NCBI RefSeq assembly: GCF_026015295.1
Contig: NZ_JAPDUW010000001.1
Location: 1,612,001-1,676,000 of the forward strand
Direction of reading: 5' to 3'
From: Segatella copri
GTDB taxonomy: Bacteria > Bacteroidota > Bacteroidia > Bacteroidales > Bacteroidaceae
Length of the DNA: 64,000 nt
Position 1 is the stretch's first letter, and the number at the start of each line of letters is the position of its first letter. Under the pieces are notes generated by a model. It searched no databases. It was not told where the DNA came from and worked only from the letters and a program-made list of their open reading frames with translations. Below, piece by piece: positions 7,914 to 16,767 of this stretch. The position numbers and the translations under genes are program-made.

Positions 7914-8258
7914 TTAAGCCTCCTCTTTTTTACCAAGCTTTGCACGACGCTTCTCTGCGTAAGCGGCAGCATACTTGTCAAGTTTAACAGTCATGTAACG
8001 AATTACTTTCTCGTCGCGGCGATAAGCTGTTTCGAGCTTAGCGATAACAGTTGGCTCAGCCTTGAACTCAACCAAGCTGTAGAAGCCTGATGTCTTCTTC
8101 TCGATGTTGTAAGCCAACTTCTTCAAACCCCAAGCCTCTTTGTTCAGAATCTCAGCACCATTATCGGTGAGTACCTTCTCGAACTTAGCGACCGTTTCCT
8201 TCATCTGTTCATCAGACAAAACGGGAGTCAAAATGAAAACGGTTTCGTATTGATTCAT
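7914..8258 (-). CDS. rpsF: 30S ribosomal protein S6
   Basis: 114 aa. S6 partners S18 on the small subunit. [18 protein letters not shown] and the [18 protein letters not shown] segment are diagnostic, and the C-terminus is lysine-rich. First gene of the operon; its promoter at 8349-8380 faces a divergent promoter for the small membrane protein gene. Confidence 0.97.
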   Translation of the reverse strand: MNQYETVFILTPVLSDEQMKETVAKFEKVLTDNGAEILNKEAWGLKKLAYNIEKKTSGFYSLVEFKAEPTVIAKLETAYRRDEKVIRYMTVKLDKYAAAYAEKRRAKLGKKEEA

Positions 8259-8348
8259 ACTACTTTAAATGATTAAATATTAATATAAAAATTCTCATGC
8301 AAACCGGAAAATGTGTGCGAAAACACAGCCTTTTCACGAATTGCGGTG

Positions 8349-8380
8349 CAAAATTACGACTTTTTCTTGAATTAACCAAA
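8349..8380 (-). promoter_or_regulatory. rpsF operon promoter
   Basis: Minus-strand TAATTTTG (8349-8356) as TAnnTTTG and TTTG (8377-8380) exactly 20 bp upstream. The leader to the rpsF ATG is about 85 nt. Confidence 0.65.
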
Positions 8381-8397
8381 TATTTTTCGTACTTTTG
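8367..8397 (+). promoter_or_regulatory. promoter of the small membrane protein gene
   Basis: TACTTTTG (8390-8397) fits TAnnTTTG, with TTGA (8367-8370) 19 bp upstream. Its -33 region interleaves with the -33 of the divergent rpsF promoter. Confidence 0.55.
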
Positions 8398-8447
8398 CAC
8401 AAAATAATTGTTAATAGTATAAAAACAACCTCTAAATTGTAAAGAAT

Positions 8448-8645
8448 ATGGCAAAAATGAACAAGAAACTGATTACTCTGCTCCATACCCTACCATCTAT
8501 GGGCATGGCTTTCATCGTTTTAGGCGTCCTGCTGATGGTGGCCAGCTTTGCGTTTTCCATTCAGGGAAACAGCGTACTCTTCGCTGGTCTCTTTTTCATC
8601 CTGGCAGGAATAGCAGGATTTGTATATTCATTAAAAAAAGGATAA
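8448..8645 (+). CDS. small two-helix membrane protein, unknown function
   Basis: 65 aa. After a short basic N-terminus (MAKMNKKLITLLH) come two hydrophobic segments, about 17-35 (MGMAFIVLGVLLMVASFAF) and 42-60 (VLFAGLFFILAGIAGFVY), joined by a short polar turn and ending in KKG. This predicts an inner-membrane hairpin with both ends in the cytoplasm. It has its own promoter and ends at a strong terminator, which supports a real gene. I recognise no named family. Confidence 0.75.
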   Translation: MAKMNKKLITLLHTLPSMGMAFIVLGVLLMVASFAFSIQGNSVLFAGLFFILAGIAGFVYSLKKG

Positions 8646-8669
8646 GCCGGTCATCGACTTATCCTTTTT
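8633..8669. terminator. bidirectional terminator between convergent genes
   Basis: AAAAAGGATAAG pairs with CTTATCCTTTTT around an 11-nt loop, with A- and T-runs at both ends. It serves the small membrane protein gene and rprY, which converge here. The left arm includes the last codons of the small gene. Confidence 0.85.
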
Positions 8670-8705
8670 ATATCTTTGAGAATCTTTTCCCAATTACAGA
8701 ATCAT

Positions 8706-9404
8706 TTAATCTTCGTTAGGAACTATCAGTTTGTATCCCTTACCATGGATATTGATGATTTCAATCTGAGGATCGTCCTTCAAATGCTTACGGAGTTTGG
8801 TGATATAAACATCCATTGAGCGTGCATTGAAGTAATTGTCATCAATCCAGATGGTCTTCAGAGCAAAATCACGCTGCAGAATCTCATTAGAGTGAGCACA
8901 GAGCAAAGCAAGAAGTTCATTCTCCTTGGTGGTAAGTTTGGTCTGCTTGTCACCAATGGTAAGAAGCTGCTTCTGTGTATCGAAGGTAAAGTCACCAATG
9001 TGATACATGGTAGACTCCTTGCTCTTCTTGCCACGTACGCGGCGGAGAATAGCCTCTACACGGAATACCAATTCTTCCATAGAGAAAGGTTTGGTGATAT
9101 AATCATCAGCACCAATTTTGAAACCTTCAAGGATATCTTCCTTCAATGTCTTAGCAGTAAGGAAGATGATTGGGAGGTCGGCATTGGTCTGGCGAATTTC
9201 CTGTGCCAGGGTAAAGCCGTCCTTCTTTGGCATCATCACGTCGAGTACTGCAATATCAAACTTATTCTTATTGAATTCCTTATAACCTACCTCGCCATCA
9301 GGGCACAGAACTGTGGTAAATCCCTTTGCCTGCAAATATTCGCGAAGCAACATACCTAAATTTTCATCGTCCTCGCAAAGCAAGATTTTAATTTTCTCTT
9401 CCAT
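8706..9404 (-). CDS. rprY: OmpR-family response regulator RprY
   Basis: 232 aa. Receiver domain (about 5-118) with acidic pocket E11/D12/D13, phospho-acceptor D55 (VLDVMMPKKDG) and conserved Lys in DYITKPFSMEEL, then an OmpR-type winged helix (about 130-230; NEILQRDFALKTIW and SMDVYITKLRKHLKDD). In Bacteroides RprY is the partner of RprX and has been linked to redox and stress responses. It lies 59 bp downstream of the kinase gene on the same strand. Confidence 0.9.
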   Translation of the reverse strand: MEEKIKILLCEDDENLGMLLREYLQAKGFTTVLCPDGEVGYKEFNKNKFDIAVLDVMMPKKDGFTLAQEIRQTNADLPIIFLTAKTLKEDILEGFKIGADDYITKPFSMEELVFRVEAILRRVRGKKSKESTMYHIGDFTFDTQKQLLTIGDKQTKLTTKENELLALLCAHSNEILQRDFALKTIWIDDNYFNARSMDVYITKLRKHLKDDPQIEIINIHGKGYKLIVPNED

Positions 9405-9463
9405 ATCTTTATTCTTTAAAATTATTAATATTCTTTTAATTCTTTATTCTGTTTCTTCAAGTC

Positions 9464-10957
9464 TTAACTGTGAATCACCGGCAACTTGATGGTAAAGGTT
9501 GTGCCCTTTCCCAATTCGCTGTCTACCTTAATTTCACCATCATGAAGATCTACTATCTTCTTGACATAAGCCAGTCCCAGTCCGAATCCCTTCACATCAT
9601 GGACATTGCCCGTATGTACGCGGTAGAACTTGTCGAATATCTTCTTCAGATTCTCCTTCTTCATACCCAGACCGGTATCCGTAATCGAGAGATACAGATG
9701 TTCTTCATCATTCCAGGTCTTCATCGTAATGTTTAGCGGCTCGTCCGGCTTGCGATATTTCACAGCATTGTCCATCAGATTGAAGATGACATTCTGGAAA
9801 TGCACCTCGTCAACATATAGTCCCGAATCGATGGCTTCGATATCGGTATAGACCTTACCACCAGTATGCTCAACGCGGAGCGAGAAGGAATTGGCAATAT
9901 TCTCAACCATCTCGTTCAGATCGAGTTCTTTCTTCTTGAACACCGCCTTTTTGCGGTCGAACATACTCATCTGCAATACCTTTTCTACCAGAAAACGAAG
10001 ACGCTTCGATTCATCGTTGATCACGTTACCCAGATGTTTCTGCATCTGTTCGCTCTTTGCCACCGAAGTATCATTGAGCATCTGCGCTGCCAGACTGATA
10101 CTGGCTATCGGCGTCTTCAGTTCGTGGGTCATATTATTGATGAAGTCGTTCTTTATCTCAGTATATCTCTTTTGTCTGAAGATAACCACAATGGTAAAGA
10201 TGAAAGTAATCAGCAGTACCAGCGTGAAGATGACACTAGGAATCATGAAGCGCACACTGGAGAAGATATAGCTGTTCATATCCGGAAAATGTACCCTTAC
10301 TACACCCATCTTCGACTGTGGGTCGTTGCGGAAGAGCACCTGTGAGTAGCTGTATTCCTCACCCTCGTCCGTATAGTCAGGACAGCGGTAAACCTCTCGT
10401 CCATCCTGGGTAGTCACGGTGAAATGATAAGGTATGTTGATACCATTATTCATCATCTCAGCCTTGAGGTCCTGATCGAGCTGCTTGAAGTTGATTCTCT
10501 CCTTCAGCGGCTTGTCTGATGCCGAATAAAGGATAGAATATACCACCTCATCCAGCAACGCTTTCTGATAGACATAGCGGTTCTTCACGATTTCCTGAAG
10601 CGACTTCTGTGTTTCTGTCAGCGAATTCTTATCGCTACGCAGTATCATCGCCTTCGGCATATTGCCAGGATGTGTGGCATTTGTCTTCAGCTCGAAAGTT
10701 GAATAAACTGCCGTTCCCTTGTTCTTATCTTTATTGGCCTTACGTTCTGTCTCGTTGACATTCTTTTCGAGATAGCGCAGAGTTTCATTAAGCTCCAAAT
10801 TTCTTGAAGCTTGATACAGGGCTCTGTTGACCGACTCGTCAAACTGTTCCTTCTTCATGTTTACCATCTCCTGGATGTAACTGAGCTGCAAGTAAAGCAG
10901 CGCAAGGAACGAAAAGCCCATGATAATGGCTATGGTCCAAATCGTTTTCTTCTTCAT
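9464..10957 (-). CDS. rprX: sensor histidine kinase RprX
   Basis: 497 aa. TM1 is about 6-26 and TM2 about 236-261, enclosing a periplasmic sensor region of about 205 residues. The dimerisation/phospho-acceptor helix has H278 in NNMTHELKTPIASISL, followed by an HATPase domain with an N box (NVIFNLMDNAVKYRK), G1 (TDTGLGM) and G2 (GFGLGLAYVKKIV). It pairs with the RprY-type regulator downstream. The ATG is only 5 nt beyond a strong TATCTTTG element, so the transcript may be almost leaderless. Confidence 0.92.
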   Translation of the reverse strand: MKKKTIWTIAIIMGFSFLALLYLQLSYIQEMVNMKKEQFDESVNRALYQASRNLELNETLRYLEKNVNETERKANKDKNKGTAVYSTFELKTNATHPGNMPKAMILRSDKNSLTETQKSLQEIVKNRYVYQKALLDEVVYSILYSASDKPLKERINFKQLDQDLKAEMMNNGINIPYHFTVTTQDGREVYRCPDYTDEGEEYSYSQVLFRNDPQSKMGVVRVHFPDMNSYIFSSVRFMIPSVIFTLVLLITFIFTIVVIFRQKRYTEIKNDFINNMTHELKTPIASISLAAQMLNDTSVAKSEQMQKHLGNVINDESKRLRFLVEKVLQMSMFDRKKAVFKKKELDLNEMVENIANSFSLRVEHTGGKVYTDIEAIDSGLYVDEVHFQNVIFNLMDNAVKYRKPDEPLNITMKTWNDEEHLYLSITDTGLGMKKENLKKIFDKFYRVHTGNVHDVKGFGLGLAYVKKIVDLHDGEIKVDSELGKGTTFTIKLPVIHS

Positions 10958-10962
10958 GGGGG

Positions 10963-10970
10963 CAAAGATA
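10963..10970 (-). promoter_or_regulatory. rprX promoter -7 element next to the start codon
   Basis: Minus-strand TATCTTTG is followed by CCCCC and then the ATG at 10957. Transcription would be expected to begin about at the start codon. The -33 region is poor. Confidence 0.45.
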
Positions 10971-11097
10971 AGAAATTTCTTAATCAGTTAACTTAAAATC
11001 GTTAATTAATTATTTACTCTTTCTAGTTTTTAACATTTTTCTGCGTTTTTAGTTTCGTATATAAAACTATATTTTCATTTTTCATAAAAAAAAGAGA

Positions 11098-11126
11098 GGA
11101 AGTATACATATCACATGCACACTTCC
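11098..11126 (-). terminator. terminator downstream of the EF-G2 gene
   Basis: On the minus strand GGAAGT pairs with ACTTCC around a 17-nt loop, followed by CTCTTTTTTTT. It lies about 70 nt past the stop at 11195. Confidence 0.65.
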
Positions 11127-11194
11127 CCATATTGGTCATATCAACATAAAATTTTAATTTATATAAGAGAGATTTTTCTCTAACCTAACAATTG

Positions 11195-13357
11195 CTATTC
11201 AGCATCCTTCTCCAATTCTGCCTCATGATCCGCAATCAGCTTACTCTGAATGTCGGAAGGAACCAACTCGTAGCTGGCAAACTTGGTAGTGAACGAAGCA
11301 CGTCCACCAGTCAATGAACTCAGAGAGATGGAATAGCTGGCAAGTTCCTTCAGAGGAATCTTGGCACTCAGCTTCTGATAACCAGCCTCGCTGTCCATAC
11401 CCATAATGAGAGCACGACGTCCCTGGAGATCACTCATCACATCACCCATGAAATCAGCAGGCACATAAACCTCAAGATCATAGATAGGCTCCAGAATCTT
11501 CGGACCAGCCTGTTTGAAGGCATCGCTGAACGCATGGCGGGCAGCAAGCATGAACGAAAGTTCATTACTATCTACTGGGTGCATCTTACCATCATAAACG
11601 ATGACACGTACATCACGTGCATAACTGCCCGTCAACGGACCATGTTCCATACAGTCCATAACACCCTTCAGAATAGCTGGCATGAAGCGGGCATCAATGG
11701 CACCACCAACCACAGAGTTGAGGAATACCAGTTTACCACCCCATGGCAAACTAACCTCTTCACGGCTCTTGATATTCATCTTGAACTCCTGACCGTTGAA
11801 GGTAAATGACGTAGGATCAGGCATACCTTCTGCGTATGGTTCAACAATGAGATGCACCTCACCAAACTGACCAGAGCCACCACTCTGTTTCTTATGGCGG
11901 TAGTCAGCACGAGCCTTCTTGGTAATAGTCTCACGATAAGGAATACGTGGCTCTTCGAAAGTCACATTGAGTTTTTCGTTGTTTTCCAGACGCCACTTCA
12001 GCGTGCGGAGATGGAACTCGCCCTGTCCTCTTACGATTACCTGGCGCAATTCCTTGCTCTGATCAACAATCCAAGTAGGGTCTTCCTGGCGCATCTTCAG
12101 GAGTGCAGCCATCAGTTTCTCTGTATCCTGAACATTGGCAGCCTTGATAGCACGTGAATACTTAGGGTTAGGATATTTAATGAAGTCGAAACGCCACTCA
12201 GCTCCCTTACCATTAAGGGTATTGCCGGTCTTCACGTCCTTCATCTTCACGGTACAGCCAATATCACCAGCATTCAACTGCTCTACAGGCACACGGTTGG
12301 CACCCGCACAGGCATAAATCTGTCCGATACGCTCCTTGGAGCCACGATCTGCATTAGTCAGGTCGTCACCATTCTTGATAGAGCCGCTCATCACCTTGAA
12401 GTAGCTTACCTCACCGATATGAGGTTCCATACCAGTCTTGAAGAAGTAAACACTCTCAGGACCATTGCTGTCTGGCGTAATTTCCTCACCACGTGTATTA
12501 TGCAGTTTCGGCATCTCGCTTACGAAAGGAACCACATTGCCAAGGAACTCCATCAGGCGGTGAACGCCCATCGACTTACCTGCACAAACGCAGAACACAG
12601 GGAAGATGCTACGGGTAACCAATCCCTTGCGGATGCCCTCGCGAAGTTCATCTTCTGTCAGACTCTCGCTCTCGAAGAACTTCTCCATCAGTCCCTCATC
12701 GTTCTCGGCTGCAGCCTCAACAAGAGCCGTATGAAGTTCCATGGCTTTCTCCATTTCCTCTTCTGGAATATCTTCAATAATAGGAGCACCGCCCTCAGGC
12801 TTCCAGGAATATTTTTTCATCAATAAGACGTCAATGAGAGCATTGAAGCCTGAACCGGTCTCAATAGGATATTGTATCTGCACACACTTAGAACCATAAA
12901 TGTCCTTCATGGTGGCTATGATATTATCAAAGTCGCACTTGTCTGAGTCGAGCTGGTTTACCAGGAAGATGACAGGTTTACCCAACTTCTCTGTATAACG
13001 GAAGTTGTTCTGTGTACCTACTTCTGGACCATACTGACCATTGATAAGGATAACTGCCTGATCGGTAACATTGAGAGATGTAATGGCACCTCCCACGAAA
13101 TCATCGCTACCTGGGCAATCTATAATGTTAAGCTTCTTGTTGTTCCACTCTACATGAAAAACTGTAGGGAACACAGAGTAGCCGTATTCCAACTCAACTG
13201 GGAAGTAGTCGCTCACCGTATTTTTCGCTTCTACAGAGCCTTTACGCTTGATAACGCCTGCTTCAAATAACATACTCTCGGCAAGTGTAGTCTTGCCGCT
13301 ACCCGCACTGCCCAACAGCGCAATGTTTTTAATCTCATTTGTCTGATAAACTCTCAT
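11195..13357 (-). CDS. fusA2: EF-G paralog (EF-G2 type) predicted to lack GTP hydrolysis
   Basis: 720-aa cytoplasmic translational GTPase homolog with EF-G domain order G, II, III, IV, V. The P-loop GSAGSGKT (16-23) and NQLD (134-137) are present. Switch II reads DCPGSDDF (80-87), where catalytic EF-G has DTPGHVDF, so the catalytic His is Ser84. The switch I RGITI stretch is replaced by YGYSV (58-62), so the Mg-coordinating Thr is also missing. An EF-G2 paralog lacking GTPase activity has been described in Bacteroides, where it supports translation and gut colonisation; this gene has the features expected of that group. The canonical fusA would lie elsewhere. Start is ATG at 13357. Confidence 0.9.
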   Translation of the reverse strand: MRVYQTNEIKNIALLGSAGSGKTTLAESMLFEAGVIKRKGSVEAKNTVSDYFPVELEYGYSVFPTVFHVEWNNKKLNIIDCPGSDDFVGGAITSLNVTDQAVILINGQYGPEVGTQNNFRYTEKLGKPVIFLVNQLDSDKCDFDNIIATMKDIYGSKCVQIQYPIETGSGFNALIDVLLMKKYSWKPEGGAPIIEDIPEEEMEKAMELHTALVEAAAENDEGLMEKFFESESLTEDELREGIRKGLVTRSIFPVFCVCAGKSMGVHRLMEFLGNVVPFVSEMPKLHNTRGEEITPDSNGPESVYFFKTGMEPHIGEVSYFKVMSGSIKNGDDLTNADRGSKERIGQIYACAGANRVPVEQLNAGDIGCTVKMKDVKTGNTLNGKGAEWRFDFIKYPNPKYSRAIKAANVQDTEKLMAALLKMRQEDPTWIVDQSKELRQVIVRGQGEFHLRTLKWRLENNEKLNVTFEEPRIPYRETITKKARADYRHKKQSGGSGQFGEVHLIVEPYAEGMPDPTSFTFNGQEFKMNIKSREEVSLPWGGKLVFLNSVVGGAIDARFMPAILKGVMDCMEHGPLTGSYARDVRVIVYDGKMHPVDSNELSFMLAARHAFSDAFKQAGPKILEPIYDLEVYVPADFMGDVMSDLQGRRALIMGMDSEAGYQKLSAKIPLKELASYSISLSSLTGGRASFTTKFASYELVPSDIQSKLIADHEAELEKDAE

Positions 13358-13441
13358 GACGCTTATAGATTTTTAAGGGTTATACTTAAATTTGCTAGTT
13401 GCAATCCACAGTCAAACCACCGGTTTTTCTGTTTCATGCTA

Positions 13442-13473
13442 CTAAAGTACAAAAAAAATCGCACATTGCCAAA
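13442..13473 (-). promoter_or_regulatory. EF-G2 gene promoter
   Basis: Minus-strand TACTTTAG (13442-13449, one mismatch to TAnnTTTG) with a perfect TTTG (13470-13473) 20 bp upstream; leader about 80 nt. Confidence 0.55.
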
Positions 13474-13513
13474 AGTTTTGGGCAAAAAACTTCTGTTTTT
13501 TAAAACATATTAG

Positions 13514-13521
13514 TACTTTTG
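13514..13521 (+). promoter_or_regulatory. hemW promoter -7 element
   Basis: TACTTTTG fits TAnnTTTG, 65 nt before the hemW ATG. TTTG at 13487-13490 is a few bases further away than usual. A small stem AGACA/TGTCT (13532-13547) lies in the leader. Confidence 0.45.
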
Positions 13522-13585
13522 CACTTTGTTTAGACATGTTTTTGTCTTTACACCTTATTATATATAGAAAAAGAAGTTCAGAAAT

Positions 13586-14722
13586 ATGGCAGGACTATAC
13601 ATACATATCCCCTTTTGTGAAAGCCGGTGCATCTACTGCGGTTTTTACAGTACCACCTCCCTCAAGTTAAGGGATGATTACACTGATGCTCTCTGCCGGG
13701 AGATGCAGATGCGCCCGGAAAAAGCCGCTCTCGGAAGCAATGAAACTATCGAAACCATTTATCTGGGCGGTGGAACCCCGAGTCAGCTCAACGGCTCCCA
13801 ACTCAACCAGATTTTCTCTGCTATCAGAAAAAACTATACGCTGGCAGAGAATATGGAGATCACGATGGAATGCAATCCGGACGATGTAACCGGTGATTTC
13901 TGTGAGACGCTGAAGCAACTCCCCATCAACCGCATCAGCATGGGGGCGCAGACCTTCAGCAATGAGCGCTTACACTTTCTGCATCGCCGTCATAACGCCA
14001 GAGAGGTAGAAGAAGCCGTCGACCGGCTCCACAACATCGGCATCCGCAATATCAGTATCGACCTGATGTTCGGATTCCCCGAAGAATCTCTTTCCCAATG
14101 GATGAGCGATATCAGGCACGCCATACAGCTGGATGTGGAACACATATCTGCCTACAGTCTGATGTACGAAGAGGGAACTCCCCTCTACCATATGCTGAAA
14201 CAGGGAAAGATTAGCGAAATAGATGAAGAAACCAGTCGCAAGATGTATGAAACCCTGATAGACCAGCTTACTGGAGCAGGCTACGAACATTATGAAATCA
14301 GCAATTTTGCCCGTCCGGGGTTCCGTTCACGCCACAACAGCAGTTACTGGCACGAGGTACCATATATCGGAATAGGAGCAGCCGCCCACTCCTACAATAG
14401 GAAGCAGCGCAGCTGGAATATCGAAAATATCCAGACTTATATTCGAAGCATCGGCGATGGCATTCTGCCTTCTGAGAGTGAACAGCTAGATATTTCCACC
14501 CGATACAATGATCTGATAACAACCGCCTTGCGAACAAGCGACGGAATAAATCTCATGAAGATGGAGCAGGAATTCGGAAAAGAACTGGCAGACAGACTGT
14601 TCCAGGAAGCCCAGTCGCATATCAGCCGGGGGCTGATGAAAATAAAGAACGGCAGGCTCTCCCTCACTCGGGAAGGTCTTTACATATCGGATGATGTGAT
14701 GAGTGATTTCATGATTATATAA
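13586..14722 (+). CDS. hemW: HemW-like radical SAM heme chaperone
   Basis: 378 aa, formerly annotated as oxygen-independent coproporphyrinogen III oxidase. HemW-type proteins bind and deliver heme using SAM and a 4Fe-4S cluster. The cluster motif C-x3-C-x2-C is in FCESRCIYCGF (C11, C15, C18). GGGTPSQL, the SMGAQTF segment and the C-terminal HemN_C-like region (IGIGAAAHSY onward) follow. The length and the lack of an N-terminal extension fit HemW rather than HemN. Divergent from the EF-G2 gene. Confidence 0.92.
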   Translation: MAGLYIHIPFCESRCIYCGFYSTTSLKLRDDYTDALCREMQMRPEKAALGSNETIETIYLGGGTPSQLNGSQLNQIFSAIRKNYTLAENMEITMECNPDDVTGDFCETLKQLPINRISMGAQTFSNERLHFLHRRHNAREVEEAVDRLHNIGIRNISIDLMFGFPEESLSQWMSDIRHAIQLDVEHISAYSLMYEEGTPLYHMLKQGKISEIDEETSRKMYETLIDQLTGAGYEHYEISNFARPGFRSRHNSSYWHEVPYIGIGAAAHSYNRKQRSWNIENIQTYIRSIGDGILPSESEQLDISTRYNDLITTALRTSDGINLMKMEQEFGKELADRLFQEAQSHISRGLMKIKNGRLSLTREGLYISDDVMSDFMII

Positions 14723-14741
14723 TGGTTTCAATAAACAAAAA

Positions 14742-14766
14742 AGCCTTGGAATCTAATTCCAAGGCT
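14742..14766. terminator. bidirectional terminator after hemW
   Basis: AGCCTTGGAA pairs with TTCCAAGGCT around a 5-nt loop. An A-run precedes it, so it works best for the minus strand. The right arm includes the last codons of the convergent gene at 14753. Confidence 0.75.
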
Positions 14767-15124
14767 CTAATTTCTTTAAACCATTTTTCTTGTATACTTC
14801 ATAATAAAAAGCTTTAATGCTCTTGACCACTTGTATGGTAGATTTCTTTTTCTGCAACATAGGCTTAACCAGCTGCATCACAGCAAAACAAACTACCACA
14901 ATAAGCAATACTACTGCCCAAGAGAGAATCTCACTTTGAATATCCAAAATTGGCTGGAGGCCAATGCCCAAAGCCACAGGCAGAATAAAACAGACCCAAT
15001 CTATCGGGCTGTCAAGCTTGGTTGATTCGATATATTCATCGCGTAGTGCTTTTGGAGCATTCAAGATTAATCTTTTCTGGTGCTTATTCCAGTAATCTTC
15101 AAATTCTTTTTCCATGCAATCCAT
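14753..15124 (-). CDS. two-helix membrane protein, unknown function
   Basis: 123 aa. An amphipathic charged N-terminus (EKEFEDYWNKHQKRLILNAPKALRDEY) is followed by two hydrophobic segments, about 41-58 and 64-88, and a basic C-terminal helix (QKKKSTIQVVKSIKAFYYEVYKKNG). Probably an inner-membrane protein with both ends cytoplasmic. I recognise no family. The stop lies inside the terminator hairpin it shares with hemW, a compact arrangement that supports a real gene end. Confidence 0.75.
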   Translation of the reverse strand: MDCMEKEFEDYWNKHQKRLILNAPKALRDEYIESTKLDSPIDWVCFILPVALGIGLQPILDIQSEILSWAVVLLIVVVCFAVMQLVKPMLQKKKSTIQVVKSIKAFYYEVYKKNGLKKLEPWN

Positions 15125-15330
15125 TTACTGTTTTGTCTTAAAACTAGACGGTTAAAACTTCAATACTTATACTTTTCTTTATACTTTTCGGCTACAAAGA
15201 TAAGAATAATTATTCATTTCTCCAAAATTACAACATACTACTTTGAATATTTAACGTATATTAATTCTAATGGTCAAAACAAAAACTTCACTGCATCACT
15301 TGACAATAGCCTGCTTGTATATAGACTGGA

Positions 15331-15362
15331 AAAGGCAACACCCAACGACGGGCATTGCCTTT
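15331..15362 (-). terminator. terminator after gltA
   Basis: AAAGGCAA (15331-15338) pairs with TTGCCTTT (15355-15362). It lies 24 nt past the gltA stop. The U-tract on the minus strand is short. Confidence 0.6.
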
Positions 15363-15386
15363 CTTGTATAATAACAAAGAGGAATT

Positions 15387-16733
15387 TTATCTCTCATTAA
15401 GTGGCTTATACTCCAGTTCGCCAAGAATATTCTTATATGCAGGACGGATAATACGACGGCCTTCGAAATTGAGTTCTTCAATACGATGGGCTGTCCAACC
15501 CACGATACGTGCCATGGCGAAAATAGGTGTATAGATTTCCTGTGGCAAACCAATCATTTCATAGATAAAGCCACTGTAGAAATCAAGATTTGCACACGCT
15601 GGCTTGCTGCCTCCACGGTGTTCCTGCAGACATTTGATACCTTCCTGCTCTATCAGCTTCAGGAAATTATACTCGTCTTCTCTCCCCTTTTCCTTGGCAA
15701 GTTCACCTGCCAGGCGCTTCAGTTCAACGGCACGTGGGTCACTCAAAGTATAGACCGCATGACCGATACCATAAATGAGACCTGTCTTGTCATAAGCCTC
15801 CTTGTTGAGCATTCGCTTAAGGTAAGTATCAAGTTCAGTTACATTACCCCAATCCTTGATAGCTTCTTTCAAGTGGTGGAACATATTGATAACCTTGATA
15901 TTGGCACCACCATGCAAAGGACCCTTCAAACTACCGATACCAGCAGCAATAGAACTGTAAGTATCTGTACGGGTAGAAGATGTTACACGTACTGTAAAGG
16001 TTGAGTTGTTACCACCACCATGTTCTGCCTGGATAATCAGGAGAAGGTCGAGCATACGGGCATCCAGTTCGGAATAGTTTTCATGCTTCATCATATAAAG
16101 AAAGTTCTCTGCAATAGAGAGATTCTCACGAGGATGACGAATATGTAGACTTCTACCCTGAACAGAGTGACGGTAGATGTTGTATGCATAAGCAATGATA
16201 GTTGGGAACTTGGCAATCAACTCAATACTCTGGCGCATCAGATTGTCACGGCTGATGTCATCCGGATTCGGATCGAAGGTGTACATTTCGAGCACACAAC
16301 GGGCCAGGATGTTCATGATGTTGCTGCCTTCCAGCTCGATGATATGGGTAATCGTACGATGATCAAGCGGCATATTATCGTTCAGAAGTTCTCTGAAAGC
16401 ATCCAATTCCTCCTTATCAGGCAACTGACCCGAGAGTAGCAGGAAGGCTACTTCCTCGAATCCGAAACGCTTCTCCTTCAAGAGAGGAGTTACCAGATCA
16501 TCAAGTTCATAACCACGATAATAAAGTTTACCTTCTGTAGGAGTCAACTTACCTTCTGCATCGCGCTCATAACCCACTACATTACCGATATTGGTCAGTC
16601 CGACCAACACACCAGAGCCATCCTCATTACGAAGTCCACGCTTCACATTGAACTTCTTGAATGCATCCTTATCAATCTTGCATGAGTTTTTTACCTCATC
16701 GCTTAATTTATATATTAAATATTCTTTATTCAT
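15387..16733 (-). CDS. gltA: citrate synthase
   Basis: 448 aa with the start taken at the ATG at 16733 (MNKEYLIYKL). An upstream start at 16784 would add 17 residues and overlap the aconitase gene, so it is unlikely. The enzyme condenses oxaloacetate and acetyl-CoA. GKLYYRGYELDDLV, EHGGGNNSTFTVRV and GSLKGPLHGGAN match citrate synthases, and GIGHAVYTLSDPRA carries the active-site His. It lies 34 bp after acn with no promoter between, so the two are co-transcribed. Isocitrate dehydrogenase is not between them, although Bacteroides keeps it there. Confidence 0.93.
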   Translation of the reverse strand: MNKEYLIYKLSDEVKNSCKIDKDAFKKFNVKRGLRNEDGSGVLVGLTNIGNVVGYERDAEGKLTPTEGKLYYRGYELDDLVTPLLKEKRFGFEEVAFLLLSGQLPDKEELDAFRELLNDNMPLDHRTITHIIELEGSNIMNILARCVLEMYTFDPNPDDISRDNLMRQSIELIAKFPTIIAYAYNIYRHSVQGRSLHIRHPRENLSIAENFLYMMKHENYSELDARMLDLLLIIQAEHGGGNNSTFTVRVTSSTRTDTYSSIAAGIGSLKGPLHGGANIKVINMFHHLKEAIKDWGNVTELDTYLKRMLNKEAYDKTGLIYGIGHAVYTLSDPRAVELKRLAGELAKEKGREDEYNFLKLIEQEGIKCLQEHRGGSKPACANLDFYSGFIYEMIGLPQEIYTPIFAMARIVGWTAHRIEELNFEGRRIIRPAYKNILGELEYKPLNER

Positions 16734-16767
16734 AACCGTTACTTTTTTAGCTGCATGGCTACAACTA

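Noticed and set aside
8260..8454. 64-codon frame upstream of rpsF
   Set aside because: It spans both divergent promoters and has no protein-like features.
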